Assembly (NCBI GenBank): GCA_003164415.1
Contig: PLTK01000194.1
Location: 1-5,778, forward strand
DNA: 5,778 nt
Reading direction: 5' to 3'
Source: Methanobacterium sp.
Lineage (GTDB): Archaea; Methanobacteriota; Methanobacteria; Methanobacteriales; Methanobacteriaceae
Under the pieces are notes generated by a model. That model made no database searches, was not told the origin of the DNA, and was given only the letters and a program-made list of their open reading frames with translations. This document shows, piece after piece, positions 1 through 5,012 of this stretch; the first letter of the stretch is position 1, and each line of letters opens with the position of its first letter. The position numbers were made by a program, and so were the translations under genes.

Positions 1-417
1 AAAATAACATCAGATGCATTATCTCCTGCAGTATTCCTTGAAAAATTACCACGTTCAACAATAGATGTTTATATAGAAGTTCTTGAAGCTGAAGGCGGTA
101 CAAGATGTGCAGGAATTACCGCAGCTTCCGTTGCTCTTGCAGATGCAGGTATCCCGATGAGGGATATGGTAGTTGCATGTGCAGCAGGAAAATCAGATGG
201 TAACGTGGTATTAGACCTGTCTGAAGTCGAAGATAAAGAAGGTGAAGCAGATCTTCCAATTGCAATGATGCCAAGAACAGGCGAAATAACACTTCTCCAG
301 ATGGACGGAGACCTTACCGAAGAAGAATTTGGAAAGGCCTTAGATCTTGCAATAGGTGGATGCAAGAAGATTAATGAAGAACAGAAAAAAGCCATAAAGA
401 ACAGGTATGGTGAGTAA
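1..417 (+). CDS. rrp41: Archaeal exosome catalytic subunit Rrp41 (5' end outside window)
   Basis: This is the C-terminal 138 residues of Rrp41, the RNase PH-type catalytic subunit of the archaeal exosome, which degrades RNA 3' to 5' by phosphorolysis in the cytoplasm. The full family length is about 240 aa, so roughly 100 N-terminal residues lie upstream of the window. Visible RNase PH hallmarks are EAEGGTRCAGIT at visible residues 30-40, with Arg35 matching the phosphate-binding GGTR arginine, and EDKEGEAD at 77-84, whose Asp78 and Asp84 have the six-residue spacing of the two catalytic aspartates of RNase PH. The TAA stop (415-417) lies 1 nt before the preferred rrp42 start. The adjacent rrp42 supports the assignment, since the two proteins form a hexameric ring. 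Family identity is very secure; only the start is missing. Confidence 0.96.
   Translation, partial: KITSDALSPAVFLEKLPRSTIDVYIEVLEAEGGTRCAGITAASVALADAGIPMRDMVVACAAGKSDGNVVLDLSEVEDKEGEADLPIAMMPRTGEITLLQMDGDLTEEEFGKALDLAIGGCKKINEEQKKAIKNRYGE
409..414 (+). promoter_or_regulatory. Ribosome binding site deciding the rrp42 start
   Basis: GGTGAG at 409-414 sits 4 nt before ATG 419 and resembles the GGTGAT sites before rpl37ae (1339-1344, 5-nt spacer) and pfdB (2609-2614, 3-nt spacer). The upstream in-frame ATG 407 and GTG 410 have no comparable site, so ATG 419 is preferred. The site lies in the last codons of rrp41, which would couple translation of the two exosome subunits. Confidence 0.65.
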
Positions 418-418
418 T

Positions 419-1210
419 ATGGTTCATATAGTTCCAGAGATCATAAAAGAAAGTGTAACCAATCTGGTTAAAAATGGTGAAAGAACAGATGGTCGAGCAT
501 TTGATGAATACAGGGAAATATCACTTGAAACTGGAGTCATTGAGAAAGCAGAAGGATCAGCAAGGGTAAAAATAGGTAAAACCCAGATAGTCATAGGTAC
601 AAAACCACAAATAGGAACACCCTTTGCAGACACACCCAATGTTGGAGTTCTAATGACCAACACCGAACTTTTACCAATGGCTGCACCAAACTTCGAATCA
701 GGACCACCAGATGAAAATTCAGTTGAGCTTTCAAGAGTCACCGACAGATGTATAAGAGAAGGAAAGGTTGTAGACCTTGAAAAACTTTGCATAGTCGAAG
801 GTGAAAAGGTATGGATGGTATTTTTAGATCTTCATGTTATTGACTATGATGGTAATTTAATGGATGCAGCAGTACTTGGAAGTGTTGCAGCTCTCATAAA
901 CACCAAAATACCAACAACAAAGATTGAAAACGATGAGATCGTATTAGATTATGAAAATATGATACCACTACCAATCAATGAAAAAGCCCTAATGTGTACA
1001 TTTGCAAAGATTGATGGTGAATTAATAATCGATCCATCCCTTGAAGAAGAGGAAATAATGGGTGCACGTTTATCTATAGGTGTGACAGAAAATGATAATA
1101 TCTGTGCTATGCAAAAGGGCGGAGCACAACCTTTAGACAGGGAAGAGATATTGAAAGTTGTTTCAATTGCAAAGATGAAAACTGCAGAACTTCGAACACA
1201 TCTTCCATAG
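419..1210 (+). CDS. rrp42: Archaeal exosome non-catalytic subunit Rrp42
   Basis: Rrp42 is the RNase PH-fold partner of Rrp41; three Rrp41-Rrp42 dimers form the exosome ring. The 263-aa product from ATG 419 matches the family length (about 260-275). Family features include NGERTDGRAFDEYREIS at residues 19-35, typical of the exosome RNase PH N-terminus, and the segment FESGPPDENSVELSRVTDR at 92-110. Aligned by eye with Rrp41, the phosphate-binding Arg is replaced by Met148 and the two catalytic Asp by Glu211 and Arg217. This fits the established view that Rrp42 has no phosphorolytic site of its own but helps bind RNA. It lies 1 nt after rrp41 and is surely cotranscribed with it. An ATG at 407 would add four residues and overlap rrp41 by 11 nt; the ribosome binding site argues against that. 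Confidence 0.96.
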   Translation: MVHIVPEIIKESVTNLVKNGERTDGRAFDEYREISLETGVIEKAEGSARVKIGKTQIVIGTKPQIGTPFADTPNVGVLMTNTELLPMAAPNFESGPPDENSVELSRVTDRCIREGKVVDLEKLCIVEGEKVWMVFLDLHVIDYDGNLMDAAVLGSVAALINTKIPTTKIENDEIVLDYENMIPLPINEKALMCTFAKIDGELIIDPSLEEEEIMGARLSIGVTENDNICAMQKGGAQPLDREEILKVVSIAKMKTAELRTHLP

Positions 1211-1253
1211 ATGCATTTATAACTAGTGCTATTCAAATTCAATGATCTGAACA

Positions 1254-1287
1254 TTCAATAAATTGAAATTTTCATTAAATTTTTTTT
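1254..1287 (+). terminator. Probable terminator after rrp41-rrp42
   Basis: An AT-only-type stem, TTCAAT-AA-ATTGAA (1254-1267), is followed by T4 at 1269-1272 and by an eight-T run at 1280-1287. Archaeal termination relies mainly on U-rich stretches, so the T8 run is the stronger element. It lies 44-77 nt past the rrp42 stop and would separate the exosome genes from the rpl37ae group at least in part. Read-through is possible, since the same gene order is kept in many archaea. Confidence 0.5.
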
Positions 1288-1316
1288 CATGAAGAATTTC
1301 ATATGAAAATAATATT
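1286..1316 (+). promoter_or_regulatory. Candidate rpl37ae promoter region with palindromes
   Basis: Three overlapping dyad elements occur here: TTCATGAA (1286-1293), ATGAA-GAAT-TTCAT (1289-1302) and the perfect 12-mer TTTCATATGAAA (1297-1308). They abut an AT-rich box AAAATAATATT (1306-1316), whose position would place a transcript start near 1335-1340, just before the GGTGAT ribosome binding site (1339-1344). The box is a poor match to TTTAWATA. A better TATA-like string, TTTATAA at 1216-1222, lies directly after rrp42, but transcription from it would have to cross the T8 run at 1280-1287. The promoter call is an inference. Confidence 0.35.
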
Positions 1317-1349
1317 CAAAGATAATCAAAATAATCAAGGTGATATAAA

Positions 1350-1619
1350 ATGGCAAGAACAAAGAAAGTAGGTATAACCGGAAGATTCGGTGCAAGATAT
1401 GGTAGAAAGGCCAAGCGGACAGTTAAAGCAGTAGAAGAAAACATGAAAAGGGATCATGTTTGCCCTCAGTGTGATAGACCTGCAGTGCGCAGGGTTTCAG
1501 CTGGAATATGGAAATGCAGAAAATGTGGAAACGTATTTACTGGTGGAGCATACCTTCCAACAACCCCTATGGGTAAAACAGCTTCAAGAAACATTAAGAG
1601 GATAGTCGGAGGTTTATAA
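1350..1619 (+). CDS. rpl37ae: Large ribosomal subunit protein eL43 (L37Ae)
   Basis: This 89-aa protein is archaeal/eukaryotic eL43, a zinc-binding protein of the 50S subunit. The basic N-terminus (MARTKKVGITGRFGARYGRK) binds rRNA. A C4 zinc ribbon follows, with Cys38 and Cys41 (CPQC) and Cys56 and Cys59 (CRKC). The C-terminal part GGAYLPTTPMGKTASRNIKR is typical of the family. Start ATG 1350 is preceded by GGTGAT at 1339-1344 with a 5-nt spacer. It is the first gene of a tight run with rpoP (1-nt gap), the Brix gene and pcc1. Length and motifs are complete, with nothing unusual. Confidence 0.97.
   Translation: MARTKKVGITGRFGARYGRKAKRTVKAVEENMKRDHVCPQCDRPAVRRVSAGIWKCRKCGNVFTGGAYLPTTPMGKTASRNIKRIVGGL
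1608..1613 (+). promoter_or_regulatory. Ribosome binding site for rpoP inside the rpl37ae end
   Basis: GGAGGT at 1608-1613 encodes the last two glycines of eL43 and stands 7 nt before TTG 1621. It is the best Shine-Dalgarno match in this part of the window and supports initiation at a non-ATG codon. Translation of rpoP would thus be coupled to termination of rpl37ae. Confidence 0.7.
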
Positions 1620-1620
1620 A

Positions 1621-1752
1621 TTGTATAAATGCGGAAAATGCGGTACTTTAGTTGATATTAAGGGTTATACTGAATCTAAATGTCCAAGTTGTAGATATAG
1701 GATCCTTTTCAAGGAAATACCACCTGTTAGACGAAGTATTAAAGCAAAATAA
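1621..1752 (+). CDS. rpoP: DNA-directed RNA polymerase subunit P (Rpo12)
   Basis: This 43-aa protein is the archaeal RNA polymerase subunit Rpo12/P, counterpart of eukaryotic Rpb12 (Rpc10). It is a small zinc-ribbon protein that helps assemble the Rpo3-Rpo10-Rpo11 platform. The C4 motif is visible: Cys4 and Cys7 (CGKC), then Cys21 and Cys24 (CPSC), followed by the family-typical CRYRILFK at 24-31 and a basic tail ending RRSIKAK. Translation begins at TTG 1621, supported by GGAGGT at 1608-1613; no in-frame ATG exists upstream after the eL43 stop. It starts 1 nt after rpl37ae, as in many archaea. Its small size and TTG start make it easy to miss in gene calling. Confidence 0.95.
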   Translation: MYKCGKCGTLVDIKGYTESKCPSCRYRILFKEIPPVRRSIKAK

Positions 1753-1762
1753 TCAATAAAAG

Positions 1763-2257
1763 ATGTTGATAACTACTTCAAGGAAACCCTCTCAACGAAC
1801 ACGATCCTTCTGCAAAAGCATTGTAAGGGTCTTAAATTCGAGTTATATAAACAGGGGAAAAATGAGCATCCGTGATGTTCTTATAAAATCTTCAGAACTC
1901 GGATATAGTGAAGTAGCAGTAATATCAGAGATGAAGGGAAATCCTAGTAGAATAGAATTTCTAGATGCAGAAGGTGAAATAAACTTATCACTAGAAGTTA
2001 CAGTTGGAATTCCAAATTCTAATGCAAACTCCAAGAGCCGAGTAAAATCTGAAAACCTAAAATTATCTTCCGAAGTACCTGAATTGGATCTAATTGGAAA
2101 TATACTTGATATACCTAAGTTGAAAGAGGGATCTCCCTTAGAAAATATTATGGTAATAAAAAGGGCTGAAGGAAAGGACAAAGCTCTGATAGAATTTTAT
2201 GGCAGTAATGGTATTGAAACCGGGCCTAAAATTTTTGTTAAGGATTGGAGGCCATGA
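1763..2257 (+). CDS. Brix/Imp4-like ribosome biogenesis protein
   Basis: This 164-aa protein is the minimal archaeal Brix-domain protein, related to eukaryotic Imp4, Rpf1 and Brx1, which act with pre-rRNA during ribosome assembly. The archaeal role is inferred from the family. Hallmarks are TTSRKPSQRTRSF at residues 4-16, NRGKMS at 30-35, MKGNPSRIEF at 57-66 (the conserved K-G-N-P region) and GPKIFVKDW at 154-162. The length is typical of the single-domain archaeal form and no extra domain is present. Start ATG 1763 lies 10 nt after rpoP; its Shine-Dalgarno is weak, but the conserved N-terminal motif requires this start rather than the internal ATG 1862. Its stop overlaps the pcc1 start (ATGA at 2254-2257), implying translational coupling. 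Confidence 0.93.
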   Translation: MLITTSRKPSQRTRSFCKSIVRVLNSSYINRGKMSIRDVLIKSSELGYSEVAVISEMKGNPSRIEFLDAEGEINLSLEVTVGIPNSNANSKSRVKSENLKLSSEVPELDLIGNILDIPKLKEGSPLENIMVIKRAEGKDKALIEFYGSNGIETGPKIFVKDWRP

Positions 2258-2553
2258 GTTTGGAACATATCCACGATCCTAAATTTCTTGAAAGTATCAA
2301 AACTGAACTTGAGATTGAGTTTGATAATCCACGAGAAGCAGAAATTATATTAGGATCAATTAAACCAGAAATAAATGGATCTCCATCTGACAGAACATCG
2401 GTAAATATTGATATTCATGATAACACTTTAAAGATAATTATTAATGCTAAAGACACTGCATCGTTTAGAGCATCTTTAAATTCTTATTTAAGATGGATAA
2501 AACTCTCAAAAGAAGTTATAAATCTTGAAAGTGAATATTTTAATCAACAGTAA
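2254..2553 (+). CDS. pcc1: KEOPS complex subunit Pcc1
   Basis: Pcc1 is the dimeric small subunit of KEOPS, which with Kae1, Bud32 and Cgi121 installs the threonylcarbamoyl group of t6A37 in tRNA. The 99-aa protein carries the family pattern IEFDNPREAEIILGSIKPE at residues 21-39, a central pair of beta strands (SVNIDIHDNTLKIIINAKD, 49-67) and the diagnostic helix ASFRASLNSYLRWIKLSKEV at 69-88. ATG 2254 overlaps the Brix stop by 4 nt, and GGAGG at 2247-2251 is close (2-nt spacer). A TTG at 2245 would give 102 aa but lacks a ribosome binding site. Pcc1 next to the exosome and ribosome genes is a known archaeal arrangement. The last residues (ESEYFNQQ) are variable. Confidence 0.9.
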   Translation: MSLEHIHDPKFLESIKTELEIEFDNPREAEIILGSIKPEINGSPSDRTSVNIDIHDNTLKIIINAKDTASFRASLNSYLRWIKLSKEVINLESEYFNQQ

Positions 2554-2568
2554 TTTATTAAAAATATT

Positions 2569-2576
2569 TTTAAATA
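2569..2576 (+). promoter_or_regulatory. Promoter box A (TATA) upstream of pfdB
   Basis: TTTAAATA at 2569-2576 is an exact match to the archaeal consensus TTTAWATA. A transcript start about 25 nt past its centre would fall near 2597, some 20 nt before pfdB ATG 2618 and just before its GAGGTGAT site (2607-2614). This implies that pfdB and the following gene can be transcribed apart from the eL43-pcc1 run. The AT-rich background makes chance matches common, so position is the main support. Confidence 0.55.
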
Positions 2577-2588
2577 AAAAATTTTTTG

Positions 2589-2602
2589 AACCTTTAAAGG
2601 TT
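2589..2602 (+). repeat. Perfect 14-bp palindrome at the predicted pfdB transcript start
   Basis: AACCTTTAAAGGTT reads the same on both strands. It includes the only GC pairs in this part of the 64-nt spacer and ends 4 nt before the pfdB ribosome binding site. It covers the start expected from the TTTAAATA box at 2569-2576. It could be an operator for a dimeric repressor or a short mRNA stem. With T6 at 2582-2587 just before it, it is not arranged as a classical hairpin-then-U terminator for pcc1. Confidence 0.6.
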
Positions 2603-2617
2603 TAATGAGGTGATAAA

Positions 2618-2983
2618 ATGGAACTTCCTAAAAATATCCAACATCAAATAGCACAATTCCAACAAGCACAACAACAAGCTCAAGCTATTACTATGCAAAA
2701 ACAGAGCGTTGATATGCAGATTAAAGAAACAGAAAAGGCACTTGAAGAACTTAATAAAGTTGAAGGAGACTCAGAAGTCTACAAAACTGCAGGAAATCTT
2801 CTTATAAAAGTTGATAAAGATGAAGTAACAGTTGAACTCGAAGATAAAATCGAAACTCTTAAACTTCGTGAAAAAACAGTTAACCGTCAAGAAGAACGTA
2901 TAATGGCAAAACTCCAGGAAATGCAGTCTTCCATTCAAGAAGCTATGCAAGGATCTGGTGCGCCACCGGGGTTAGGTAATTGA
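2618..2983 (+). CDS. pfdB: Prefoldin subunit beta (GimC beta)
   Basis: Prefoldin is a hexamer of two alpha and four beta subunits that captures unfolded proteins and passes them to the group II chaperonin (thermosome). This 121-aa beta subunit has the expected layout: a long N-terminal coiled-coil helix (about residues 5-47, starting MELPKNIQHQIAQFQQAQQQ, glutamine-rich), a central beta-hairpin region (about 50-75, including YKTAGNLLIKVDKDEV), and a second coiled-coil helix (about 76-111). A ten-residue Gly/Pro-rich tail (GSGAPPGLGN, 112-121) is probably flexible. ATG 2618 follows GAGGTGAT (2607-2614) at 3 nt. The stop overlaps the next gene by four bases (TTGA). The family call is secure; the alpha subunit is not in this window. 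Confidence 0.95.
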   Translation: MELPKNIQHQIAQFQQAQQQAQAITMQKQSVDMQIKETEKALEELNKVEGDSEVYKTAGNLLIKVDKDEVTVELEDKIETLKLREKTVNRQEERIMAKLQEMQSSIQEAMQGSGAPPGLGN

Positions 2984-3243
2984 AGAAACTTTCAGACCAA
3001 GAACTTGACGAAATTTCTGAATTAGCAGCTAAATCCGCAGAAAATTTTATCTATTCAAAGGTTTCGAAAAAAGAAGTTACAGATCTCGATATAAAGGTAA
3101 CACTTGATTATCATACTGGATTGGATGTTGATATTCTAATTGACATCCAATTCGACCCTTTATCTCAAGCTGATAAAAATATTGCAGATGAAGCAGCAGC
3201 ACATGCAATTGAAGAGATAGACAAATATCTTTCAGATAATTAA
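2980..3243 (+). CDS. DUF3194-like small protein coupled to prefoldin beta
   Basis: This 87-aa acidic protein of unknown function resembles, from memory, the archaeal DUF3194 family that commonly follows prefoldin beta. The predicted fold is an N-terminal helix (residues 4-24), strands (DLDIKVTLDYHTGLDVDILIDIQFDP, 35-60) and a C-terminal helix (63-84), an alpha-beta-beta-alpha pattern. It has no signal peptide, membrane segment or cysteine, so it is probably cytoplasmic. Translation starts at TTG 2980, which shares TTGA (2980-2983) with the pfdB stop. There is no in-frame ATG nearby, and an upstream AGG (2974-2976) is only a weak Shine-Dalgarno. Tight coupling suggests a role linked to prefoldin or to the same translation and folding set, but that is inference. 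Confidence 0.8.
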   Translation: MKKLSDQELDEISELAAKSAENFIYSKVSKKEVTDLDIKVTLDYHTGLDVDILIDIQFDPLSQADKNIADEAAAHAIEEIDKYLSDN

Positions 3244-3245
3244 AA

Positions 3246-3291
3246 TTTTTTTTTATTAGAATATATTCGTATTAATTTTTAAGATTTTTTT
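3246..3291 (+). terminator. Oligo-T terminator region after the pfdB-DUF3194 pair
   Basis: A nine-T run (3246-3254) begins 2 nt after the stop at 3241-3243, and a seven-T run follows at 3285-3291. Such U-rich stretches without a stable stem are the usual archaeal intrinsic terminators. The position marks the end of the information-processing cluster before the metabolic genes. Between the runs lies the 10-bp palindrome GAATATATTC (3259-3268), which may belong to the next promoter. Confidence 0.6.
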
Positions 3292-3310
3292 CTACTTTTC
3301 ATTAAATATT
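3259..3310 (+). promoter_or_regulatory. Candidate promoter region for the HisA-like gene
   Basis: Two boxes are possible. GAATATATTC (3259-3268) would start a transcript near 3289, giving a leader of about 45 nt. TTAAATATT (3302-3310) would start it near 3331, giving an almost leaderless mRNA for ATG 3336. If the second is used, the upstream in-frame codons TTG 3309 and ATG 3327 would be untranscribed. The sequence alone does not decide between them. Confidence 0.35.
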
Positions 3311-3335
3311 GTTAAAGAACATTGGGATGAAACTA

Positions 3336-4019
3336 ATGATAATACCTGTAATGGATCTTAAAAATGGTGAAGCAGTATCTGGTAAATCAGGAAAAAGGGA
3401 AACCTACACCCCACTTAAAACTGTGTTTGATAGATCATCCAACCCAATTGCAATAGCTCGAAAACTTAAAAAATCAGGATTCTCAAGAATATATATTGCA
3501 GATCTAGATTCAATTGAGGGAAACAGTTCAAATTTACAAATTGCAGGTGAGATCAACAAAATCATTCCTGTGATGTTTGATTCGGGAATAGAAAATTCTA
3601 TTGGGATCCAAAAGATTATTGATAGTGTTGAAAAGGTAATCATTGCAACCGAAACAATTGAAAATTTTGATGAGATTGAATTGATATTCTCAACTTATCC
3701 CAAACAGAACCTTGTTCTCAGTATCGATATTAAGGATGGAAATGTGCTGGGTAAACATATAGAAGCTGATTTTAATGATATAATAAGAAAAATTGAAGAA
3801 ATAAACCCTCCAGAAGTTATATTACTCGATATATCTCGTGTTGGAACTGAGAATGGGGTTGATCACGAGCTTATAAATAGCTTTATTGGTCTAGATACCG
3901 ATCTTATCTTGGGTGGCGGTATAACACCCAGAGATATTACAGAATTAAAATCTTTAGGTTTTGAATACTTTCTTGTTGGAACAGCTCTTCACTCGGGATG
4001 TTTAAAAGGTCTATTTTAG
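3336..4019 (+). CDS. HisA-related TIM-barrel protein (proFAR isomerase-like)
   Basis: This 227-aa protein belongs to the HisA/HisF superfamily, in the archaeal group annotated as related to proFAR isomerase (COG1411-like). HisA marks include MIIPVMDLKNGEAV at residues 1-14 with Asp7 at the catalytic HisA position, IYIADLDSIEG at 52-62, SIDIKDGNVLGK at 129-140 with Asp131 as the second acidic residue, and two phosphate-binding loops: LILGGGITPRD (190-200) and FLVGTALHSG (212-221). It therefore probably binds a sugar-phosphate substrate. The departures from true HisA (SGKSGKRETY at 15-24 in place of the HisA V-R-L segment) and the absence of his neighbours argue against histidine synthesis. ATG 3336 places MIIP where HisA begins, and GGGATGA at 3324-3330 could serve as its ribosome binding site. 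Starts at ATG 3327 or TTG 3309 are possible. Confidence 0.85.
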   Translation: MIIPVMDLKNGEAVSGKSGKRETYTPLKTVFDRSSNPIAIARKLKKSGFSRIYIADLDSIEGNSSNLQIAGEINKIIPVMFDSGIENSIGIQKIIDSVEKVIIATETIENFDEIELIFSTYPKQNLVLSIDIKDGNVLGKHIEADFNDIIRKIEEINPPEVILLDISRVGTENGVDHELINSFIGLDTDLILGGGITPRDITELKSLGFEYFLVGTALHSGCLKGLF

Positions 4020-4028
4020 TACAGTTCA

Positions 4029-4047
4029 TTTTTAAAATTTTAATATC
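4029..4047 (+). promoter_or_regulatory. Weak candidate promoter before the PfkB kinase gene
   Basis: The stretch TTTTTAAAATTTTAATATC, inside the 53-nt spacer, has TATA-like character and would give a transcript start around 4058-4068, just upstream of ATG 4073. It contains the AT-only palindrome TTAAAATTTTAA (4032-4043), which is weak evidence by itself. The short spacer also allows plain cotranscription with the HisA-like gene. Confidence 0.3.
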
Positions 4048-4072
4048 ATAGTTAGAAATTAAAGGGTAGATC

Positions 4073-4963
4073 ATGCCAAAATTTATTATTATAGGACCAT
4101 TAACAAGAGATACAATTCTGCGAAAGGGTTTGAATTACCACACAACCGGAGGAGCAGTTTATTATCAGGCAGCGGTATTATCAAAACTCGATGTAGATGT
4201 AACTGCTATTATTACCCTTTCATCTGAAGATAAAGAACTTTTGAATACTTTTCCAAGTAAAGTGAATGTGATTCCAATATTTTTTGATGAAACAATGGAA
4301 TTCAAGAACATATATCCTGATATTGATCCTAATCACAGAGTTCAGAAAGCCAATGTGCCAAAAAATCCTATTAAACCTGAAAACCTCCCTAAAAATATTG
4401 GGGAATACGATGCAATACTTTTATGCCCATTATCACCTTCAGATATTCCCATTGAAACTATCAAATATATATCCACCTTTAATATTCCAATTTATCTCGG
4501 TGCCCAGGGATATTTGAGACAATTAGACCATCATAAAGTGATTTTAAAACCATGGAATGACTTTCAGGATTTTTTAAGATACATTAAAATGGTTTTTATA
4601 GACGAAATCGAAGCCAAGGTTATTATTGATAAAAAGGATCATGAACTCAACATTATTGGTAAAGAATTATCACTTTTTGGTCCGGAAGAGGTTATTATTA
4701 CCCGCGGAGATAGAGGAGCTATGATTTACTCATCAGTAACGAAGCATACCTATAAAATACCAGCATTTCCACCCAAGCAAACAATGGATCCTACCGGGTT
4801 AGGTGATACATACATGGCGGCTTATGTAACTAAAAGGACAGAAAAATCTGACCCTGAAACATGTGGGATATTTGCGTCAATGGTATCAACTATGAAACTT
4901 GAAAAAATTGGAGCATTTCAAGGTAACAGATCCTTGATAAATAAACGTCTAAAAGAATTATAA
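4073..4963 (+). CDS. PfkB/ribokinase-family sugar or nucleoside kinase
   Basis: This 296-aa protein is a PfkB-family kinase, which moves the gamma-phosphate of ATP to a hydroxyl of a sugar or related small molecule. Family features run in order: the opening strand FIIIGPLTRDTI (residues 4-15), the substrate-side glycine pair in HTTGGAVYYQAA (23-34), FIDEIEAKVI (175-184) aligning with the N-x-x-E metal/phosphate motif but with Asp177 in place of Asn, ITRGDRGAMIY (209-219), and the second PfkB signature DPTGLGDTYMAAY (239-251), with Asp245 as the catalytic base and GLGD in place of the usual GAGD. The length is normal. The region 70-110, which forms part of the lid and substrate site, matches no known subgroup, so the substrate is unknown. 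ATG 4073 has AAAGGG at 4061-4066 upstream. It lies 53 nt after the HisA-like gene. Confidence 0.9.
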   Translation: MPKFIIIGPLTRDTILRKGLNYHTTGGAVYYQAAVLSKLDVDVTAIITLSSEDKELLNTFPSKVNVIPIFFDETMEFKNIYPDIDPNHRVQKANVPKNPIKPENLPKNIGEYDAILLCPLSPSDIPIETIKYISTFNIPIYLGAQGYLRQLDHHKVILKPWNDFQDFLRYIKMVFIDEIEAKVIIDKKDHELNIIGKELSLFGPEEVIITRGDRGAMIYSSVTKHTYKIPAFPPKQTMDPTGLGDTYMAAYVTKRTEKSDPETCGIFASMVSTMKLEKIGAFQGNRSLINKRLKEL

Positions 4964-4982
4964 ATACGTTCATTTATCCCAA

Positions 4983-4990
4983 TTTTTTTT
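4983..4990 (+). terminator. Oligo-T terminator after the kinase gene
   Basis: Eight consecutive T residues begin 19 nt past the stop at 4961-4963, with no convincing stem before them. This fits archaeal U-tract termination and separates the kinase from the next promoter. Confidence 0.55.
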
Positions 4991-5012
4991 GCATTGAAAT
5001 TAAATAATTTTT

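Noticed and set aside
69..395. Minus-strand reading frame of 108 codons
   Set aside because: It lies fully antisense to rrp41, is serine- and proline-rich as expected of a shadow frame, and has no family signature.
424..792. Minus-strand reading frame of 122 codons
   Set aside because: It is antisense to the strongly supported rrp42 and shows no motif or ribosome binding site of its own.
949..1254. Minus-strand reading frame of 101 codons
   Set aside because: It is mostly antisense to rrp42, with low-complexity, serine/isoleucine-rich shadow composition.
1612..1622. GTTTATAAATT, identical to the TATA region at 5020-5030
   Set aside because: It is fixed by the eL43 end codons, the stop and the rpoP start. 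A promoter here would start transcription inside rpoP, so the match is probably chance.
1843..2181. Minus-strand reading frame of 112 codons
   Set aside because: It is antisense to the Brix gene; the + strand product has clear conserved motifs and this one has none.
2659..2700. Glutamine-codon-rich repeat-like tract in pfdB
   Set aside because: The CAA/CAAGC repetition encodes the normal Q-rich coiled-coil start of prefoldin beta and is not a DNA repeat element.
3309..3335. Longer N-terminus (MLKNIGMKL) for the HisA-like protein
   Set aside because: HisA-family proteins begin at the MIIP strand, and a TATA-like box overlaps TTG 3309. The shorter start at 3336 is favoured, though ATG 3327 is not excluded.
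3404..3643. Minus-strand reading frame of 79 codons
   Set aside because: It lies within the HisA-like gene on the opposite strand and has no recognisable features.
4032..4043. Palindrome TTAAAATTTTAA
   Set aside because: It is made only of A and T in a very AT-rich spacer, where such dyads are expected by chance.
4284..4517. Second + strand frame of 77 codons inside the kinase gene
   Set aside because: It is nested in the PfkB gene in another frame, with no ribosome binding site and no conserved motif.
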